A stretch of DNA of 64,000 bases from Nymphaea colorata (GCF_008831285.2 NC_045139.1:8340204-8404203), one strand, 5' to 3'; positions 1-12,039 are shown, counted from the first letter of the stretch. A program made the numbers and translations. Notes: a model not told the origin generated them from the sequence alone.

Positions 1-2990
1 CTTTTTTGTATTTATTACATATTGATAAGAATTACTTTAATGGCTCGATTGCACGACAAAAGCAATGAATGGAGATAATAATATTTATGATTTGCAAAAC
101 AAAACATATTTCATCTCTTAACCATTGTAGAAAAATGAAAATTATAAGCAGACAGAAACATTGTGAATAAGAATCCAGTATTTTGCAATATAGTTAAAAG
201 TAATGAGCATGGGTAGGAATAACCATTTTATATATATAGTGTAGGAGGAGTATTTCATCTTACTTGAAGAAGAATAGTTAAATTCTCAGCAACCCCCTTG
301 TCCTCTTACAATGCATGTTTTTGGTATATCGGGGTGTCGCGTCCATCATACTCAAAGAAGTTGATGTCTTTGAAGATTCAAAATAAAAACTTGTGGCGAC
401 CACGACAATTGCGTCAATCCTTTTCAAAATTTTTGTTTATTTGCTTTGCTTGGCTTTCAAGCATTCTACTTCATTTTTCGCGCATTGAATACTTTTATTT
501 TAATAAGTCAACCGAATATTGATTTAATGATTCATAACAAACAAGAAGAAGAAGAGTTGAATTATAAATAGAAAACTTCAATCTACAACGACTTTGCGGT
601 CACTTTTAACGTGGATTTATGCTTGTGTTTTTTTCTCATGAAAATCGTCACGGAAGAGCTTCTTCTTTTCGTTTTTTTTTAAGCTCAAGTTAGAATATCA
701 ATGAAGTATCTTCTTTTTTCGAGCTTTATCTTTTCCTAAAATTTGAAAGCGGCCAACTTTTCATTAGAAAAGCTATCGAACAGTTTTAAAAGCCAAAAAA
801 TGTTTACTGAAACAATAAAAAACATAATTGAGTGACAGAGAATAAAATTGAACGAAACCTGCATCTGACTTTTTTTTTATTTTAAACAAAAAGGCTCATT
901 AACATTTTCTTCTTTAAATGTGAAATTAAAGTACTTTTGTAGTTTAAACGGATTATACTGGAAGCCATTAGTGCTTACGTATTTCAAAACGACATTATTG
1001 AACCTGGAACTCGTTTTTGGTAGTCGCTAGCAAAAGACCTTTTAATAGAAAAATTCGAAAATAGCAGGCCTGGTTTGGCATTACAGCTAAAAGGCACACA
1101 ATTAAAATGACATTTTTTTCTGACAATATTTCCCAAAAAAGAGTAGGTGTCAAGTAAGGCTTGAATCCAAATCCTTATAGTATTATCCAATCGAGTGGGT
1201 CAGATCCAAATTATGAATAAAGTCTCACAAACAGACGAATAAAAGGCTTCTCACTAAAACCCGCATTTGGATATGAAGGGTCCGACCCGTTCATGAGGCC
1301 AAGAATGCTGGTGTATAATTAATAATGTGCATTAAAAATTAATATGTGTTAGTATGTGTATATATATATATGGTTTTGCTCTTTAATCTTCTGATTCACA
1401 AGTTATTAATTTTACTAAATAGATTTTAAGTTCTGGTAGATATTTAGTAGCATTATTTTAAATTGAATAAGTTTATTTTTTCTAAAAGAAGCTTTCGTTC
1501 GACAGTCCAATTGCATGATATATTTATATTTTAGCATTAAACTTACATACTAAAACAATAACTGCTTTATGGTATTTGCGAATGAGATCTATGCAGATGT
1601 CATCTATAAAATCATCTTGATAAAAAAAAAACCTTTTCAATTGGTGAAATGCATATGCATTTAAGTTCTTTTTTAATAATCCAAAATTGATATATGAAGT
1701 GGTTGTTTGACAATTGTAAACCTGTTTCAGTTTAAAATTAAAATTTTAGGATAGATTCATGAAACATGCATCTACTTTAATTTACAAATTTATGAAACAA
1801 TAATAATTTGTTATTTTTTAGAAACTATTAAAAGAACGGAATTGTGACTATGCCGACATTGGCCCCATGAAAGTAAATCAATTTTGTATTTAGATCAAAT
1901 ATTTATATTCGTCACAAAGGGTCCCCTTCCTTTTTGAGCATTGGAACGCCTTTTTCTATTTTAATAAGTTCGTGAAGGACCGAACATTGGTCGACTGATT
2001 CATAAAGGCAACAAGCAGCCAAAAAACTTTAATTATAAATTAGAAAACTTTCATCTGCGGCCGCTTTTAGGCATAGTTTTATGTTTCTGATATTTGTCAA
2101 ACAACCCCTTCTTTTTTTTTCATTTATTTTAAATATCTAGTTACAATATCAGTTTGGAATATTTCTTTCTTTCTTTTTTTTTTTTTCCCTGAGCTTTTAC
2201 AATCTTTTAATAAGTGCCACATTTTCCCAAAAACCACAAAATGCAGTCCCGAGAGCTTTTACAATCTTTTAATAGGTGCCACATTTTCCCAAAAACCATA
2301 AAAAGCAGTTTGATCTGAAATTACATAATCACAAAAAGCGTGTTTTTTTAGAAAAAACGTGATAAATTAACTAACCGTTTAAAACTAAAAATGTGCATTT
2401 CAAAAAATGTTAAAAACGAAAAAAACACATTTTAAACTCGTTTTTTCGTTTTTTTTTCAGTTTTTTCAGTTTTTCAGTTTTTTTAATGTCAAAGAGTTTT
2501 TCTCATTTTTTTATTTGTTCTTTGTTGCAAATTTACTTTGATGTTTGTGTTATTACTTTTCACTTATTTTATTTTCTCTTATTTTTAGTTTTTTTAACCT
2601 TTTAAAATTTATTATATTTATCTTGTTTTTTTTTCAAGTTTACCGTATTATACTCAACAAAAGTCTTACCGTTTAAAACTCTAAAACATTACTGCAGTAT
2701 CCGAAAAGAACAAAAAGAAAATTGCAGCCGACGTTTTTCTGTTTTTCAAATTTCGAACATTATTTGGCTTGGAATTCATTTTTAAGTAGCTGCTGGGGCT
2801 TAGACTGACATGTCTGTTCCTTCTTAAAAATATTTCATGGGCCCTATTCTTGCTTCTGTCTCGAGTAATATAATCAGCATATAAAATTGGGACCATATTG
2901 AGAAATTATTTGTCTATCTTAGGCGATATCATCGGTTCTTCTTCCAAGCGGTTCCGGTGACCTGAAAATGACAGTGCGAAAATGCTGAAA
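1..2990. other. AT-rich intergenic DNA left of EF-1alpha
   Basis: No credible gene is seen. The stretch is strongly AT-rich with many poly-T runs, and open frames are short and without recognisable domains. Two segments, about 520-860 and about 1990-2330, share ordered similar blocks: 'gattcataa', then 'ttataaat(t)agaaaactt', then a poly-T and 'agctttt' region. They look like diverged copies of one dispersed repeat. A short 62-bp tandem duplication lies inside the second copy. Confidence 0.6.
2191..2314. repeat. 62-bp tandem duplication
   Basis: Two head-to-tail copies begin at 2191 and 2253, each starting 'gagcttttacaatctttt' and continuing through 'gccacattttcccaaaaacca'-like sequence with only a few differences. 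No coding content. Confidence 0.8.
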
Positions 2991-3024
2991 TGTTTATGTA
3001 TATTTCTGAAATTAGACATGTTTG

Positions 3025-3295
3025 AAACCCTAAATGGGAATTATGAGAAAATGGCGTATGGAAGCCCTAACCAAAAACGACGGGCAGTTTGCCCACTGAA
3101 GCAGGCTTTTTAAGTTCCTCCTATTTGCTTTCTTCGGTGCTTGGAGGGGCAATTTTCCACCGTACGATCTAGACCGATCAGGAGAGCACGAGCCGTCGAT
3201 CGCGTCCAGTGAATTGGCATCCGACGGCGGAGGAAGAAACCCTAATCGGCGAAAACCCTGCACTATAAAAGAGCTTCTTGCAGAAACAATTTTCT
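3025..3295 (+). promoter_or_regulatory. EF-1alpha promoter: telo-boxes, TEF-like box, TATA box
   Basis: A TATA box (ctataaaa) lies at about 3263-3270, in the right place for a start site near 3295. Telo-box motifs (AAACCCTAA) occur at 3025-3033 and about 3236-3243 (aaaccctaa inside gaagaaaccctaatcgg). At 3145-3160, 'aggggcaattttccac' matches the first half of the plant TEF box (ARGGRYA) but not its GTAA end. Telo-boxes and TEF boxes are known in promoters of plant EF-1alpha and other translation-machinery genes. The start site is inferred, not seen. Confidence 0.6.
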
Positions 3296-4772
3296 TCCAA
3301 TCCGCATCGTCCTTCTTCCTCTCCCGTTCCTTCTCGTTGCGGTCCATTGCTTCAGGTCTGCTTCTTGCTCCTTCCTTTCTCTACTTGCCTGCTTTGTTTT
3401 CGTCTGTATTGAGTGTTAATCTCGTGCTTTGCTTCTTCGGAGAGGGTTTCTGGTCGATCCTCTTATTGTTGGTTTTAATTTCTGATTCAGTTTCTGTCGT
3501 CCTCGTGACCTTCTGTGCTTTGATTTGCTCGTGTTTTTCCAAAGGCGTTTTTTTTTTAGTGATATCTTTGGGGGGTTTGTGGTAACCATTTGTGATATGG
3601 TCAGCTCGAAATTCTTTGCTATTGTTACCTCTCGGCTGCAAATTTCTGTTTTTAATTTTATGCTTGTTGCCTACCTCACAACCGGGACTATTACATGGGG
3701 TAAAATAGCTACCTCTGTGTTTGTATTTGGTTCGTATTTTGTAGCATGAATTTTATCTTCTTGTTGCCATGTCTTGGTTGTGACCTCCGTGATGATTGTA
3801 AGTTTTTACGTCCTTGGTATTTCTGACTGGGTCGGTTAACTGTGGTTTGTGATTCTATTAATACTTTTATCCTTTTCGGGCTTGCCTTCTCCAACATATT
3901 TAGTCCCTTTTATGGCTTTAGAGGTTACAGATTTCTGACTCTAGTTGTAGACTCCGTGACTCTCTGGGTACGTTGGTTTACTTTTTTTTTTTTTGGGGGG
4001 GGGGTGTGGAGGATGGATATTTTAAGGTGGGAGCACCGAGTTTAATCTCGACATCCTTGGGTGGGCGATAGGAGTATTTCATCTTTGTTTATGTCATTTC
4101 TGTATAGTAAGGTCTGCGGTTGTCATCTTGATTTGGTAGGACGTTTATTTTCATAGCGCACGCAGGATCTTTACCCTTTCTTTTCCCCTTTTCACGTTGC
4201 TAGTGCAATTGATCTGTGTTGTGATCTGAACGATTTATTTAAACAATGTAATCTTTCATGTTTCTTTCTCCTTTTAAATGCCGTTCTCTGCGTAGTATGA
4301 ATGCTTCAGCTGGTGTAATTTATACATGCTGCCATGTAGCCATTTACCAATCATCTTCTTTTAGTTGGATTTTTCAAAATTCTAAAAGATCCGTTTACAT
4401 TTTTAATTGAGCTATACGAGGATTCAGGAGAAATCAATCACGTAGATCATACTATAAAAAAAAATGAAACCGTAGAAACCACTATTTGGTTTCCAAATTT
4501 CAATTGTCAATAAATTTTCTCCTCTTTTTCAAAAAGCAGAACAGATTACCCTGTCTGGAACTAATCCCCAGTAGGTATAGATATTGATTCGTGCGCCCAT
4601 TCATGCTCCTAAACTAGGTGTTTTGTACTCTGCGGATCTGTATGTCTACTTTATTGAATTCTCATACGAATTGCTTCTAATATTCATTTTGTGTTTGTCC
4701 ATCTAACTGAGCGTTGTCTATGGTTTCTTTTCCTTCCTTTGGTGCAGCTGTTAGCTTTTCCTTGCAACTACA
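3296..4772 (+). other. EF-1alpha 5' leader exon and leader intron
   Basis: A short CT-rich leader exon probably runs from about 3296 to 3355 (ends ttcag). A donor GT follows at 3356-3357. The intron extends to the acceptor ggtgcag at 4741-4747, about 1.39 kb, T-rich and full of short meaningless frames. Twenty-five further leader bases precede the ATG at 4773. A leader intron just upstream of the ATG is typical of plant EF-1alpha genes and often boosts expression. The acceptor is convincing; the exact donor is the best of the visible choices. Confidence 0.65.
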
Positions 4773-6203
4773 ATGGGTAAGGAGAAGGTTCACATCAACA
4801 TTGTCGTCATTGGACATGTCGATTCTGGCAAGTCAACCACCACCGGGCACCTTATCTACAAGCTTGGTGGTATTGACAAGCGTGTTATTGAAAGGTTCGA
4901 GAAGGAAGCTGCTGAGATGAACAAAAGGTCATTCAAGTATGCTTGGGTGCTGGATAAGCTGAAGGCCGAGCGTGAGCGTGGTATCACCATCGACATTGCT
5001 CTCTGGAAGTTCGAGACCACCAAGTACTACTGCACTGTCATTGATGCTCCTGGGCATCGTGATTTCATCAAGAACATGATCACGGGTACATCCCAGGCTG
5101 ACTGTGCCGTTCTCATTATTGATTCCACCACTGGTGGTTTTGAAGCTGGTATCTCCAAGGATGGTCAGACTCGTGAGCACGCGTTGCTTGCTTTTACGCT
5201 TGGAGTGAAACAGATGATCTGCTGCTGTAACAAGGTACTATTACCGTTTCTTTCCATTATTCCACCATTCTCTTTGTTCTCTTTCATTTAAGGTTTGCTT
5301 ACGCTGGCCTGTAACTTGCAGATGGATGCCACGACCCCCAAGTACTCCAAGGCCAGATACGATGAAATCGTGAAGGAAGTGTCGTCCTACCTGAAGAAGG
5401 TCGGATACAATCCTGACAAGATCCCCTTTGTCCCCATCTCTGGTTTTGAGGGTGACAACATGATTGAGAGGTCCACCAACCTTGATTGGTACAAGGGTCC
5501 AACCCTTCTTGAGGCCCTTGACTTGATCAATGAGCCCAAGCGCCCATCGGATAAGCCCCTCCGTCTGCCACTCCAGGACGTCTACAAGATTGGTGGTATT
5601 GGAACCGTCCCTGTTGGTCGTGTTGAGACTGGTGTCCTGAAGCCCGGCATGGTCGTCACCTTCGGTCCCACTGGACTTACTACTGAAGTTAAGTCTGTTG
5701 AGATGCACCATGAAGCTCTCCAGGAGGCTCTCCCAGGTGATAATGTCGGTTTTAACGTCAAGAACGTTGCAGTCAAGGATCTTAAGCGTGGTTTTGTTGC
5801 CTCCAACTCCAAGGATGATCCTGCGAAAGAGGCTGCCAACTTCACTTCTCAGGTCATCATCATGAACCACCCTGGTCAGATCGGCAACGGCTATGCTCCG
5901 GTGCTCGACTGCCACACCTCCCACATTGCAGTGAAGTTTGCAGAGATCCTGACCAAGATCGACCGTCGCTCTGGTAAGGAGCTCGAGAAGGAGCCCAAAT
6001 TTTTGAAGAACGGTGATGCTGGATTCGTAAAGATGATTCCCACCAAGCCCATGGTTGTCGAGACGTTCTCTGAATATCCTCCACTTGGGCGTTTTGCCGT
6101 CCGTGACATGCGACAGACTGTTGCCGTCGGAGTCATAAAGAGCGTTGAGAAGAAGGATCCCAGTGGTGCCAAGGTGACCAAGTCTGCGGCCAAGAAGAAG
6201 TGA
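4773..6203 (+). CDS. EF1A: Translation elongation factor EF-1alpha
   Basis: This is the GTPase that carries aminoacyl-tRNA to the ribosomal A site in the cytosol. Exons are 4773-5234 and 5322-6203, giving 447 residues, the standard length for plant EF-1alpha. Seen motifs: G1 GHVDSGKS (residues 14-21), G3 DAPGH (91-95), G4 NKMD (153-156), and a lysine-rich end KSAAKKK. The 87-bp intron is phase 0 and splits the G4 box between NK and MD. Splice sites are AAG|gtacta and ttgcag|ATG. The first exon can be read on past the donor to an in-frame stop, and an in-frame ATG occurs at the start of exon 2, but neither is a separate gene. Codons are rich in G/C at the third position, as expected of a highly expressed gene and unlike the AT-rich surroundings. 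Identification is essentially certain. Confidence 0.97.
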
Positions 6204-6600
6204 ATCGTGCGGCTACTTCCGGCAAGTTACTGTTTCCTGGTGTCGAGTCTCTTTCGCTTGAGTTTGGTTCGGGTTCTGGTTAGTGTGTTTGTGGTAGCTA
6301 GTCGGATGCAACAGAACTGGGTATTGGATCGGCGGTGGCATCGCCGGCGCTTGTTCTGTTGTTGATTGAGTTAGAAGATCTCCTTCTTGTCCTTCAGTGT
6401 TTCTCTCTAGTTTGAAGTCGTCATGAGTTGATGAACTGTTAGTGTCAACTGCCGGAAGCATATAGTCTTTAGTCTATAGTTATGGGTCTGAGCAGAATAA
6501 GGAGATATATTTTTATACTTAAATTCAGTATGATTATTGTTATGATAAATTTTGTTTGCTTTTCCTTGCTTGGTTCTGTTCTTTCTTTTGAGCTTGCAAT
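6204..6600 (+). other. EF-1alpha 3' UTR
   Basis: The sequence after the stop is G/T-rich and turns AT-rich near 6500-6560, where 'tgataaatttt'-like poly(A) signals occur. The likely transcript end is within about 350 bases of the stop. The exact cleavage site is not determined. Confidence 0.5.
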
Positions 6601-7404
6601 TCTTTTCTCTGTAGCCTTCTAAGTTCGGGCATGTGATACCGTTTTCTTCCTAGACTCCACATGAGAGAGGGCGAGGGTTTTGGGAGGTTCGGAAGCTAGC
6701 TGGACCAACACATTTTTGCGCTGTCTACCGGTTCATTAGAGCCGCGTCCGGAACTTAAAAATCATGGTAGTCGGGCAGGGATTCTCTCTCCTGAACCTGG
6801 ACTCTTATTGGGTGTGTGTGAGAGCCGGGCTGATCTAAAATTCCCTTCATGTAAGACTCGTAAATCAACACAGATCTGATGGTGAAAACCTTAAATTTGA
6901 TGTCTGATCTTAAGATATGCAGATTCTTATCAATCTCAAATCACTTCGATGCGATGTTTAAAACAGATTCGACGCTATCAAATGCGACCGGTAATATATT
7001 ACACGCGTCGGAGTAGCCAAAAGTCGACATTGCAAGTGGTAACTGGTAATTGGGTCAGCTTGTGAACTTTTACTGGGCGAACTCTCGCATCTGCGCCAAA
7101 TTGGTTCTGCTTCAAACATGAAAATGCTAGTGTATCATTAGATTTGCCATCTTGCTCCCAGACAAAGACCAATAGCAATAGCAACAGTAGTGGAAGGAAA
7201 CAGTAGTTAAAGGAGGTGTAGTAAGTATTGTCTGCTCACATTCTTACTGTAATAAAAAGGTTCTTACTGTAATAGAAAACCTGAAAACAAGTAGAGATTA
7301 CCCCTTGAAAGGGACCCAGGAGTCGCCAAGAGGAGAAGCCCAAAGTGCCCCCCCGCGCGCGAGAGAGAGAGAGAGGGAATTGCAGTTGCAGGGACTGACG
7401 CACA
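6601..7404. other. Intergenic spacer between EF-1alpha and the CNL gene (convergent)
   Basis: No gene is recognised. A short GA microsatellite lies near 7361-7376, just beyond the CNL stop, in what is probably that gene's 3' UTR. The two flanking genes point at each other, so this spacer carries both 3' ends. Confidence 0.5.
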
Positions 7405-10400
7405 TTAGTCCAGCAAAGAAGAGTCATCCCTCCTAATATGCATGGTGGGGATGTGAGAGATCTTACTGAGATGCTCTTGTGCTTTGCACCATCCCTCTAG
7501 CAAGGGGCAGGCTTTGATGTTGAGCGACTTGAGCCTCTCTAGACCTTCAATCTCATCAGGCAGAGCGCTGATCGCCGGACAGTCATCGATGGCAAGCCTC
7601 TGCAGCTCGATGGGCGCTTCCCCAAGCGGCCATAACGTCTGTAACCGAGGGCACTTTGACGCAGCCAGTTTCTTCAGGCGAGGGAAGTGTGGGAGCGTCT
7701 CCAATTCTGGACAATTGATTACTGAAAGCTCCTTCAGCACAGGCTGATTAGGCAATTCCTTCAGCATCCTGCAGTAGATGAAATATAGCATCTTCAAGGA
7801 AGGCATGCTGGGGACCAACGCCAGCTTGGGAAAATACGTTATTTCCATTTGAACGAGACTTGGCAAGCGTGGGAGGTCTGTTAGCTCGGGGCAATTCTCT
7901 GCGTACAATTCTTTTAGGGAAGGCATGCTTGGCAAACTTTCAAGTTGGTCACAGAACCTGATATCCAAGCACTTGAGTGCCTGCAATTCTGGCACACAAG
8001 ACAGGTTTCTGCATCTATATATTATTAACTCTTGTAGAGTCTGTAGTTGTGGTAGCTCCGTAAGGCCGTCACAGTATCTGATAACCAACGTTCTGAGAGA
8101 AGGAAGGTCTGGGAGTGAGGTCAAGTTCTTACAGTTCCTCATCTCTAAAACTGACAGAGATAACAAGTCTGGCAACTGGTTCAGGTCTTCGCAGTCTATG
8201 ATGGTCAGTTGCTTGAGTGAAGGCAAGTGAGGCAACTTATTCAATTTTAGGCAGCCTATCAAACTTAGTTTCAGGATTAACCGCATAGCTTCCTGTTCCA
8301 TCTCCATCACCCACTCCTCCCATACATTCATCCTTTCAAAAGTTAGTTGTGTCAGCTTCTCAAAGCCTCCCTTTTTCCTACCAGTGAAACTTTCGTCTAC
8401 CTTCACCACCTTATCGGCATCAGTAATTCGGAGGCTTTGTAAAACTGGTAGAAATCCTAACGATGGAAGTTGTTCCAAGAATGGCAAGGAGTCAAGTTTA
8501 AGCTTTTTTAGGCAGGGGAAGTTCAAGTTGGAAAACCACGAAATAGGGAAGCTTTTTCCTCTGTAATCAACCACCTCCAAGATTTCTAGCTGTTCGGGTG
8601 GAAGCAGTGATCCAAGCTGGCCTTCGGTGACGTCTAAGCTCTTCTCTCCAACCAATTTCAGGGATCTGAGATGGCTTTTGCCTTTAAGATTGGCTTCTTC
8701 AGCTTCCTGTTTATTCTTGATTCTTAGGAAGAAGTATATGGCCAGGTTTCCCCTCAAGTTGTTCAATTTCTTCAGCTCTGCAATATTGGCTTCATGTTCA
8801 GTACCTGCACGGCCTAGGATGAATTGAGTCAAGGTTCTTAGACTGGTCAGCTCCCCAAGTCCAGCAGGGAGATGTTTCAAATGTCTTGTATTGTCCAAGT
8901 CAAGGTGTCTCAAGCCTTTAAGCTTCAGGATACCAACAGGAATGCTGCTTATTTGAGTCCCAAAGAGGTCTAGGGTCTGTAGATTGCACAATTTTCCAAT
9001 TGTCTCAGGCAATGACTTTGTATCTCTAGAGGCCTTAAGATACTTTAGAAGTAGCAATTCTCCAATTGACTCCGGTATCTCTGTTACATTTGTTCCCCCC
9101 AAGTCTAGAACCCTCAGATGCAAAAAATTTGTGGTGAGGTTCCGGGGGATTTCTCTTCCCTTAGGGCCCAAAAGTGTGCGCAATTTGCTTCTTTTCTGTT
9201 TCTGCAAACCTTCAATCAGGTTCTCCTCAGCACCTACCAATGATAAGATCCTTGTATTGGTGTCTGTGTTTGATGATGATGAATACTCTTTTCCTGCAAT
9301 GCTGAGTGCGAGGTCGTGAACAATGTCATGCACCTTGAATCGAACAATCTCCCCATTTATGCTGTCTGTCTTCTCAACTTGGACCAGGGATCGGCCAGCT
9401 AATTCTTCCACATATTCATCTGCACTTGCCTCCATCTCTCCTGCGGTCTCTGAAATATAGCCTTCAGCCATCCACAACCTAACAATATGATTTTTTTCGA
9501 ACTCAAAGTCCTTAGGGAAGATGGAGCAGTACACGAAACATGGCTTGAGGTAAGAAGGCAAATCATTGTAACTTAACAAGAGAACTGGGAACAGGGCCTC
9601 ATGGTTAGGATCTGCAGGCTTCCAACTCCAGAACAGGCTATTAAGTACTGCATCCCAGTCTTCCCTTGTTCTTCTCTTCAAGAACATGACCGTCCCCAAG
9701 GTCTTTATTGCAAGAGGGAGACCCTTGCACCTCTCAACCAGAGTCTCCGCTATGTCCCTCACACTCTGCAAATCCCTTTCCTCTTCATCCTTTTTCAGTG
9801 CCTTGTTAAGAAACAGCGACCAGCTTTGTTTAGGAGTCAGAACATCCAAAGGGTGTGCATAAATTGAGCTCATTCTTCCAGAAATTTCAATTTTCCTTGT
9901 GGTCACCAGAATTCTACTTCCGGGCTCCGCCCCCTGCAGCGTCGCCTTCAGACCTTCCCACCAATCAAGATCCCATACATCATCGAGCACAAGCAAGAAC
10001 CTGTTTCCTTTTATGCACGAACTTATCTCCGTGTGGAGAGTGTTAAGTGCAGTATCTTGGTTGTAGTTGTTGGTCTCCATCTTGATTGCTTCCAGTATCT
10101 TTGCAGCCAACCAGGCTTTGTTGGGCTTCTCAGAAACGCATAACCACCACACCCGCTTGTCGAAATGTCTCTGCACTTCGATATCCCCAAAGACCTTTTG
10201 GGCAAGGGTGGTCTTCCCTAGTCCTCCCATCCCAACAATGGAGACGACAGGTAAGCTTCCATCACTCCCATCCAACTCCTTCACCAACCAATCGACAACC
10301 GTTTTTCCATCATCGATCCGGCCGACTATCTCCGCCTCGATCATGGCAGCCGTCGTCTGCCGGTTATTTCTGTTAATAGCTCCAGTTTCAACAGATCTCT

Positions 10401-10809
10401 GGTATTTATGGAGATTGTATCTCTCTTTTTCCTTGGAGATATCATCCAGCCTTTGCTTGATATCCTTAATTCTATTGCCAATGTCATGCCGAATAATAAC
10501 TTGCTTAATGAAACTGAGGATCGTCTTGCATACCGGCGTTGCTGTCGTCCTGCTGCGTTGAGCTCGAGCTCTGAAGATGTCGATCACATCCTCGGCATCG
10601 TATGCTGCATCTTTCAGCTTCTCGAGCCACAATTTCAGGCCGTCGGTAGAAAACTGCCTCTTTTCTGCATCGACAAGGACTTCATGAATGGTTTCGAGCT
10701 CACCCTTTAGCTTGTCAAGCTCGTCGTTCACCATACACAGAAGTCTAATCTCTTCTTCGATCAAAGGGCCCAGTTTCTCTAACAGAGTGGTCACCAACCA
10801 TTCTGCCAT
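7405..10809 (-). CDS. CC-NB-ARC-LRR (CNL) disease-resistance protein
   Basis: An intracellular immune receptor of the RGA/R1-type CNL class, 1134 aa in one intronless frame from an ATG at 10809. Order: Rx-type coiled coil (about 1-130) with the EDVID motif at 73-77; NB-ARC (about 160-500) with P-loop GMGGLGKTT at 193-201, kinase-2 FLLVLDDVWD at 271-280, RNBS-B GSRILVTTR at 297-305, GLPLA at 363-367, an RNBS-D-like CFVYCSIFPKDF, and VHD in place of MHD at 493-495; then leucine-rich repeats from about 560 to the end. All key nucleotide-binding residues are present and the frame is unbroken, so the gene looks intact. Residues 851-1050 form ten LRRs of exactly 20 residues, shorter than the usual 23-24. 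No TIR domain and no integrated decoy domain is seen. The ligand cannot be inferred. Confidence 0.95.
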   Translation of the reverse strand: MAEWLVTTLLEKLGPLIEEEIRLLCMVNDELDKLKGELETIHEVLVDAEKRQFSTDGLKLWLEKLKDAAYDAEDVIDIFRARAQRSRTTATPVCKTILSFIKQVIIRHDIGNRIKDIKQRLDDISKEKERYNLHKYQRSVETGAINRNNRQTTAAMIEAEIVGRIDDGKTVVDWLVKELDGSDGSLPVVSIVGMGGLGKTTLAQKVFGDIEVQRHFDKRVWWLCVSEKPNKAWLAAKILEAIKMETNNYNQDTALNTLHTEISSCIKGNRFLLVLDDVWDLDWWEGLKATLQGAEPGSRILVTTRKIEISGRMSSIYAHPLDVLTPKQSWSLFLNKALKKDEEERDLQSVRDIAETLVERCKGLPLAIKTLGTVMFLKRRTREDWDAVLNSLFWSWKPADPNHEALFPVLLLSYNDLPSYLKPCFVYCSIFPKDFEFEKNHIVRLWMAEGYISETAGEMEASADEYVEELAGRSLVQVEKTDSINGEIVRFKVHDIVHDLALSIAGKEYSSSSNTDTNTRILSLVGAEENLIEGLQKQKRSKLRTLLGPKGREIPRNLTTNFLHLRVLDLGGTNVTEIPESIGELLLLKYLKASRDTKSLPETIGKLCNLQTLDLFGTQISSIPVGILKLKGLRHLDLDNTRHLKHLPAGLGELTSLRTLTQFILGRAGTEHEANIAELKKLNNLRGNLAIYFFLRIKNKQEAEEANLKGKSHLRSLKLVGEKSLDVTEGQLGSLLPPEQLEILEVVDYRGKSFPISWFSNLNFPCLKKLKLDSLPFLEQLPSLGFLPVLQSLRITDADKVVKVDESFTGRKKGGFEKLTQLTFERMNVWEEWVMEMEQEAMRLILKLSLIGCLKLNKLPHLPSLKQLTIIDCEDLNQLPDLLSLSVLEMRNCKNLTSLPDLPSLRTLVIRYCDGLTELPQLQTLQELIIYRCRNLSCVPELQALKCLDIRFCDQLESLPSMPSLKELYAENCPELTDLPRLPSLVQMEITYFPKLALVPSMPSLKMLYFIYCRMLKELPNQPVLKELSVINCPELETLPHFPRLKKLAASKCPRLQTLWPLGEAPIELQRLAIDDCPAISALPDEIEGLERLKSLNIKACPLLEGWCKAQEHLSKISHIPTMHIRRDDSSLLD
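7660..8259 (-). repeat. Ten in-register 20-residue (60-bp) LRR units inside the CNL gene
   Basis: In residues 851-1050 the motif 'C..L..LP.LPSL..L.I' recurs with a strict 20-residue period. Cys (or Phe once) falls at 853, 873, 893, 913, 933, 953, 973, 993 (Phe), 1013 and 1033. The Pro of LP/VP falls at 860, 880, 900, 920, 940, 960, 980, 1000, 1020 and 1040. At DNA level the 60-bp units are well diverged. Confidence 0.9.
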
Positions 10810-12000
10810 TTCCCCCCAAGAAGTTGATTAACAACACCAGAGGAATAAACGTTCCAGGGAAGAATTGGCAACAGAGAAAATGAGGATGGGAACCTTGGGA
10901 TCTGCCAGTCACACAACGGGTGATCAACCTAGAAGAATTGAGGCCTCACAAAGAGTTAGCAGCAACAAGAAATGACAAAAGGGCAATTTGAGGGCCATCC
11001 AATTACACAACATAAACAACGACATAATAACTACAAATTCGCAAAGAGTTTGCAGCAACAGAAGTAGCAGTTGGTTGATTTGGAGACCGGTAGTACTCAA
11101 TAACACGGTAAAAATAATAAAAATAACAGAACTGGTCAACGCAAAATCCGCGTGAAGCAGGAAGTCCACAGAGCTGCCATGGACAGCCAGTAGAGGTTTT
11201 ACTTCATAGGAAGGCAGGAGAATGGACCCGGTTGGTGCAGCGGAGTTTCTTCCACAGACATTCTCTGGAAATTCGTTTTCTATCCTTCCATAAAAACCAA
11301 GCGGTAGGATGTCATCCTGGATTGAAACCTGAAGGGTCCCTTTCTGGGACTTCATGGCAATGTAAAACATCAAAAATGGATCTTCAATTTATCTGAGATC
11401 TGATAGATTTTAACTGGATCTTATGCTCTATCAGCAAAACCATGCCACATAAAATCCTTGGTTTTGAAATTTAAATTAATATTCACAGTTTTCAAACGTA
11501 AGCGACTTGAAGCTCGAGGTGAAGGTTCGTCGTCTTTAGAGACAGTTCGTGTCTCTAGTAAAATGACGTTATGCAGCTCTCTTTTCCTGGTTCAGGACGA
11601 ATCAAACAGGAGGAATGCCGTCACAGCTGAGATCATACGAGCTCGTCTCTTGTATATCATTTTCTTGCCTCACCTTATAATTCTTGTCAAGGAACACGTC
11701 GTTGTAAAGAAATAAACTATATAGAAACACAAAACCTTGTGTGCTCGCGTCAGCCTTTGCTTTTCAAACTCGAATTTAAAAGGAAGAAATGAACGTGCAA
11801 GATTGTAGAACCGCTAGAATCTGATATTCCGTTCACGCCAAAGAAATCTGACATTCCTTTTTTCCTCTTGAGAAATCAATTTTATTTTTTAATTAGAATC
11901 TTGCACTTCTGAGTCTGCTTTGGCAAATCGTGTTCTGCTTTCTCTGCAATGGCGACATTTTTTAACTTCTACTGGAAGTATGGTTTGCAAAAAAACGTGG

Positions 12001-12039
<39 letters not shown>

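Noticed and set aside
3214..3585. Long plus-strand frame overlapping the EF-1alpha promoter and leader
   Set aside because: It crosses the TATA box, leader exon and leader intron, is Ser/Phe/Leu-rich low complexity, and has no domain.
5241..5924. 227-codon antisense frame on EF-1alpha
   Set aside because: It is the mirror of a strongly coding exon with biased third positions; no independent protein signal.
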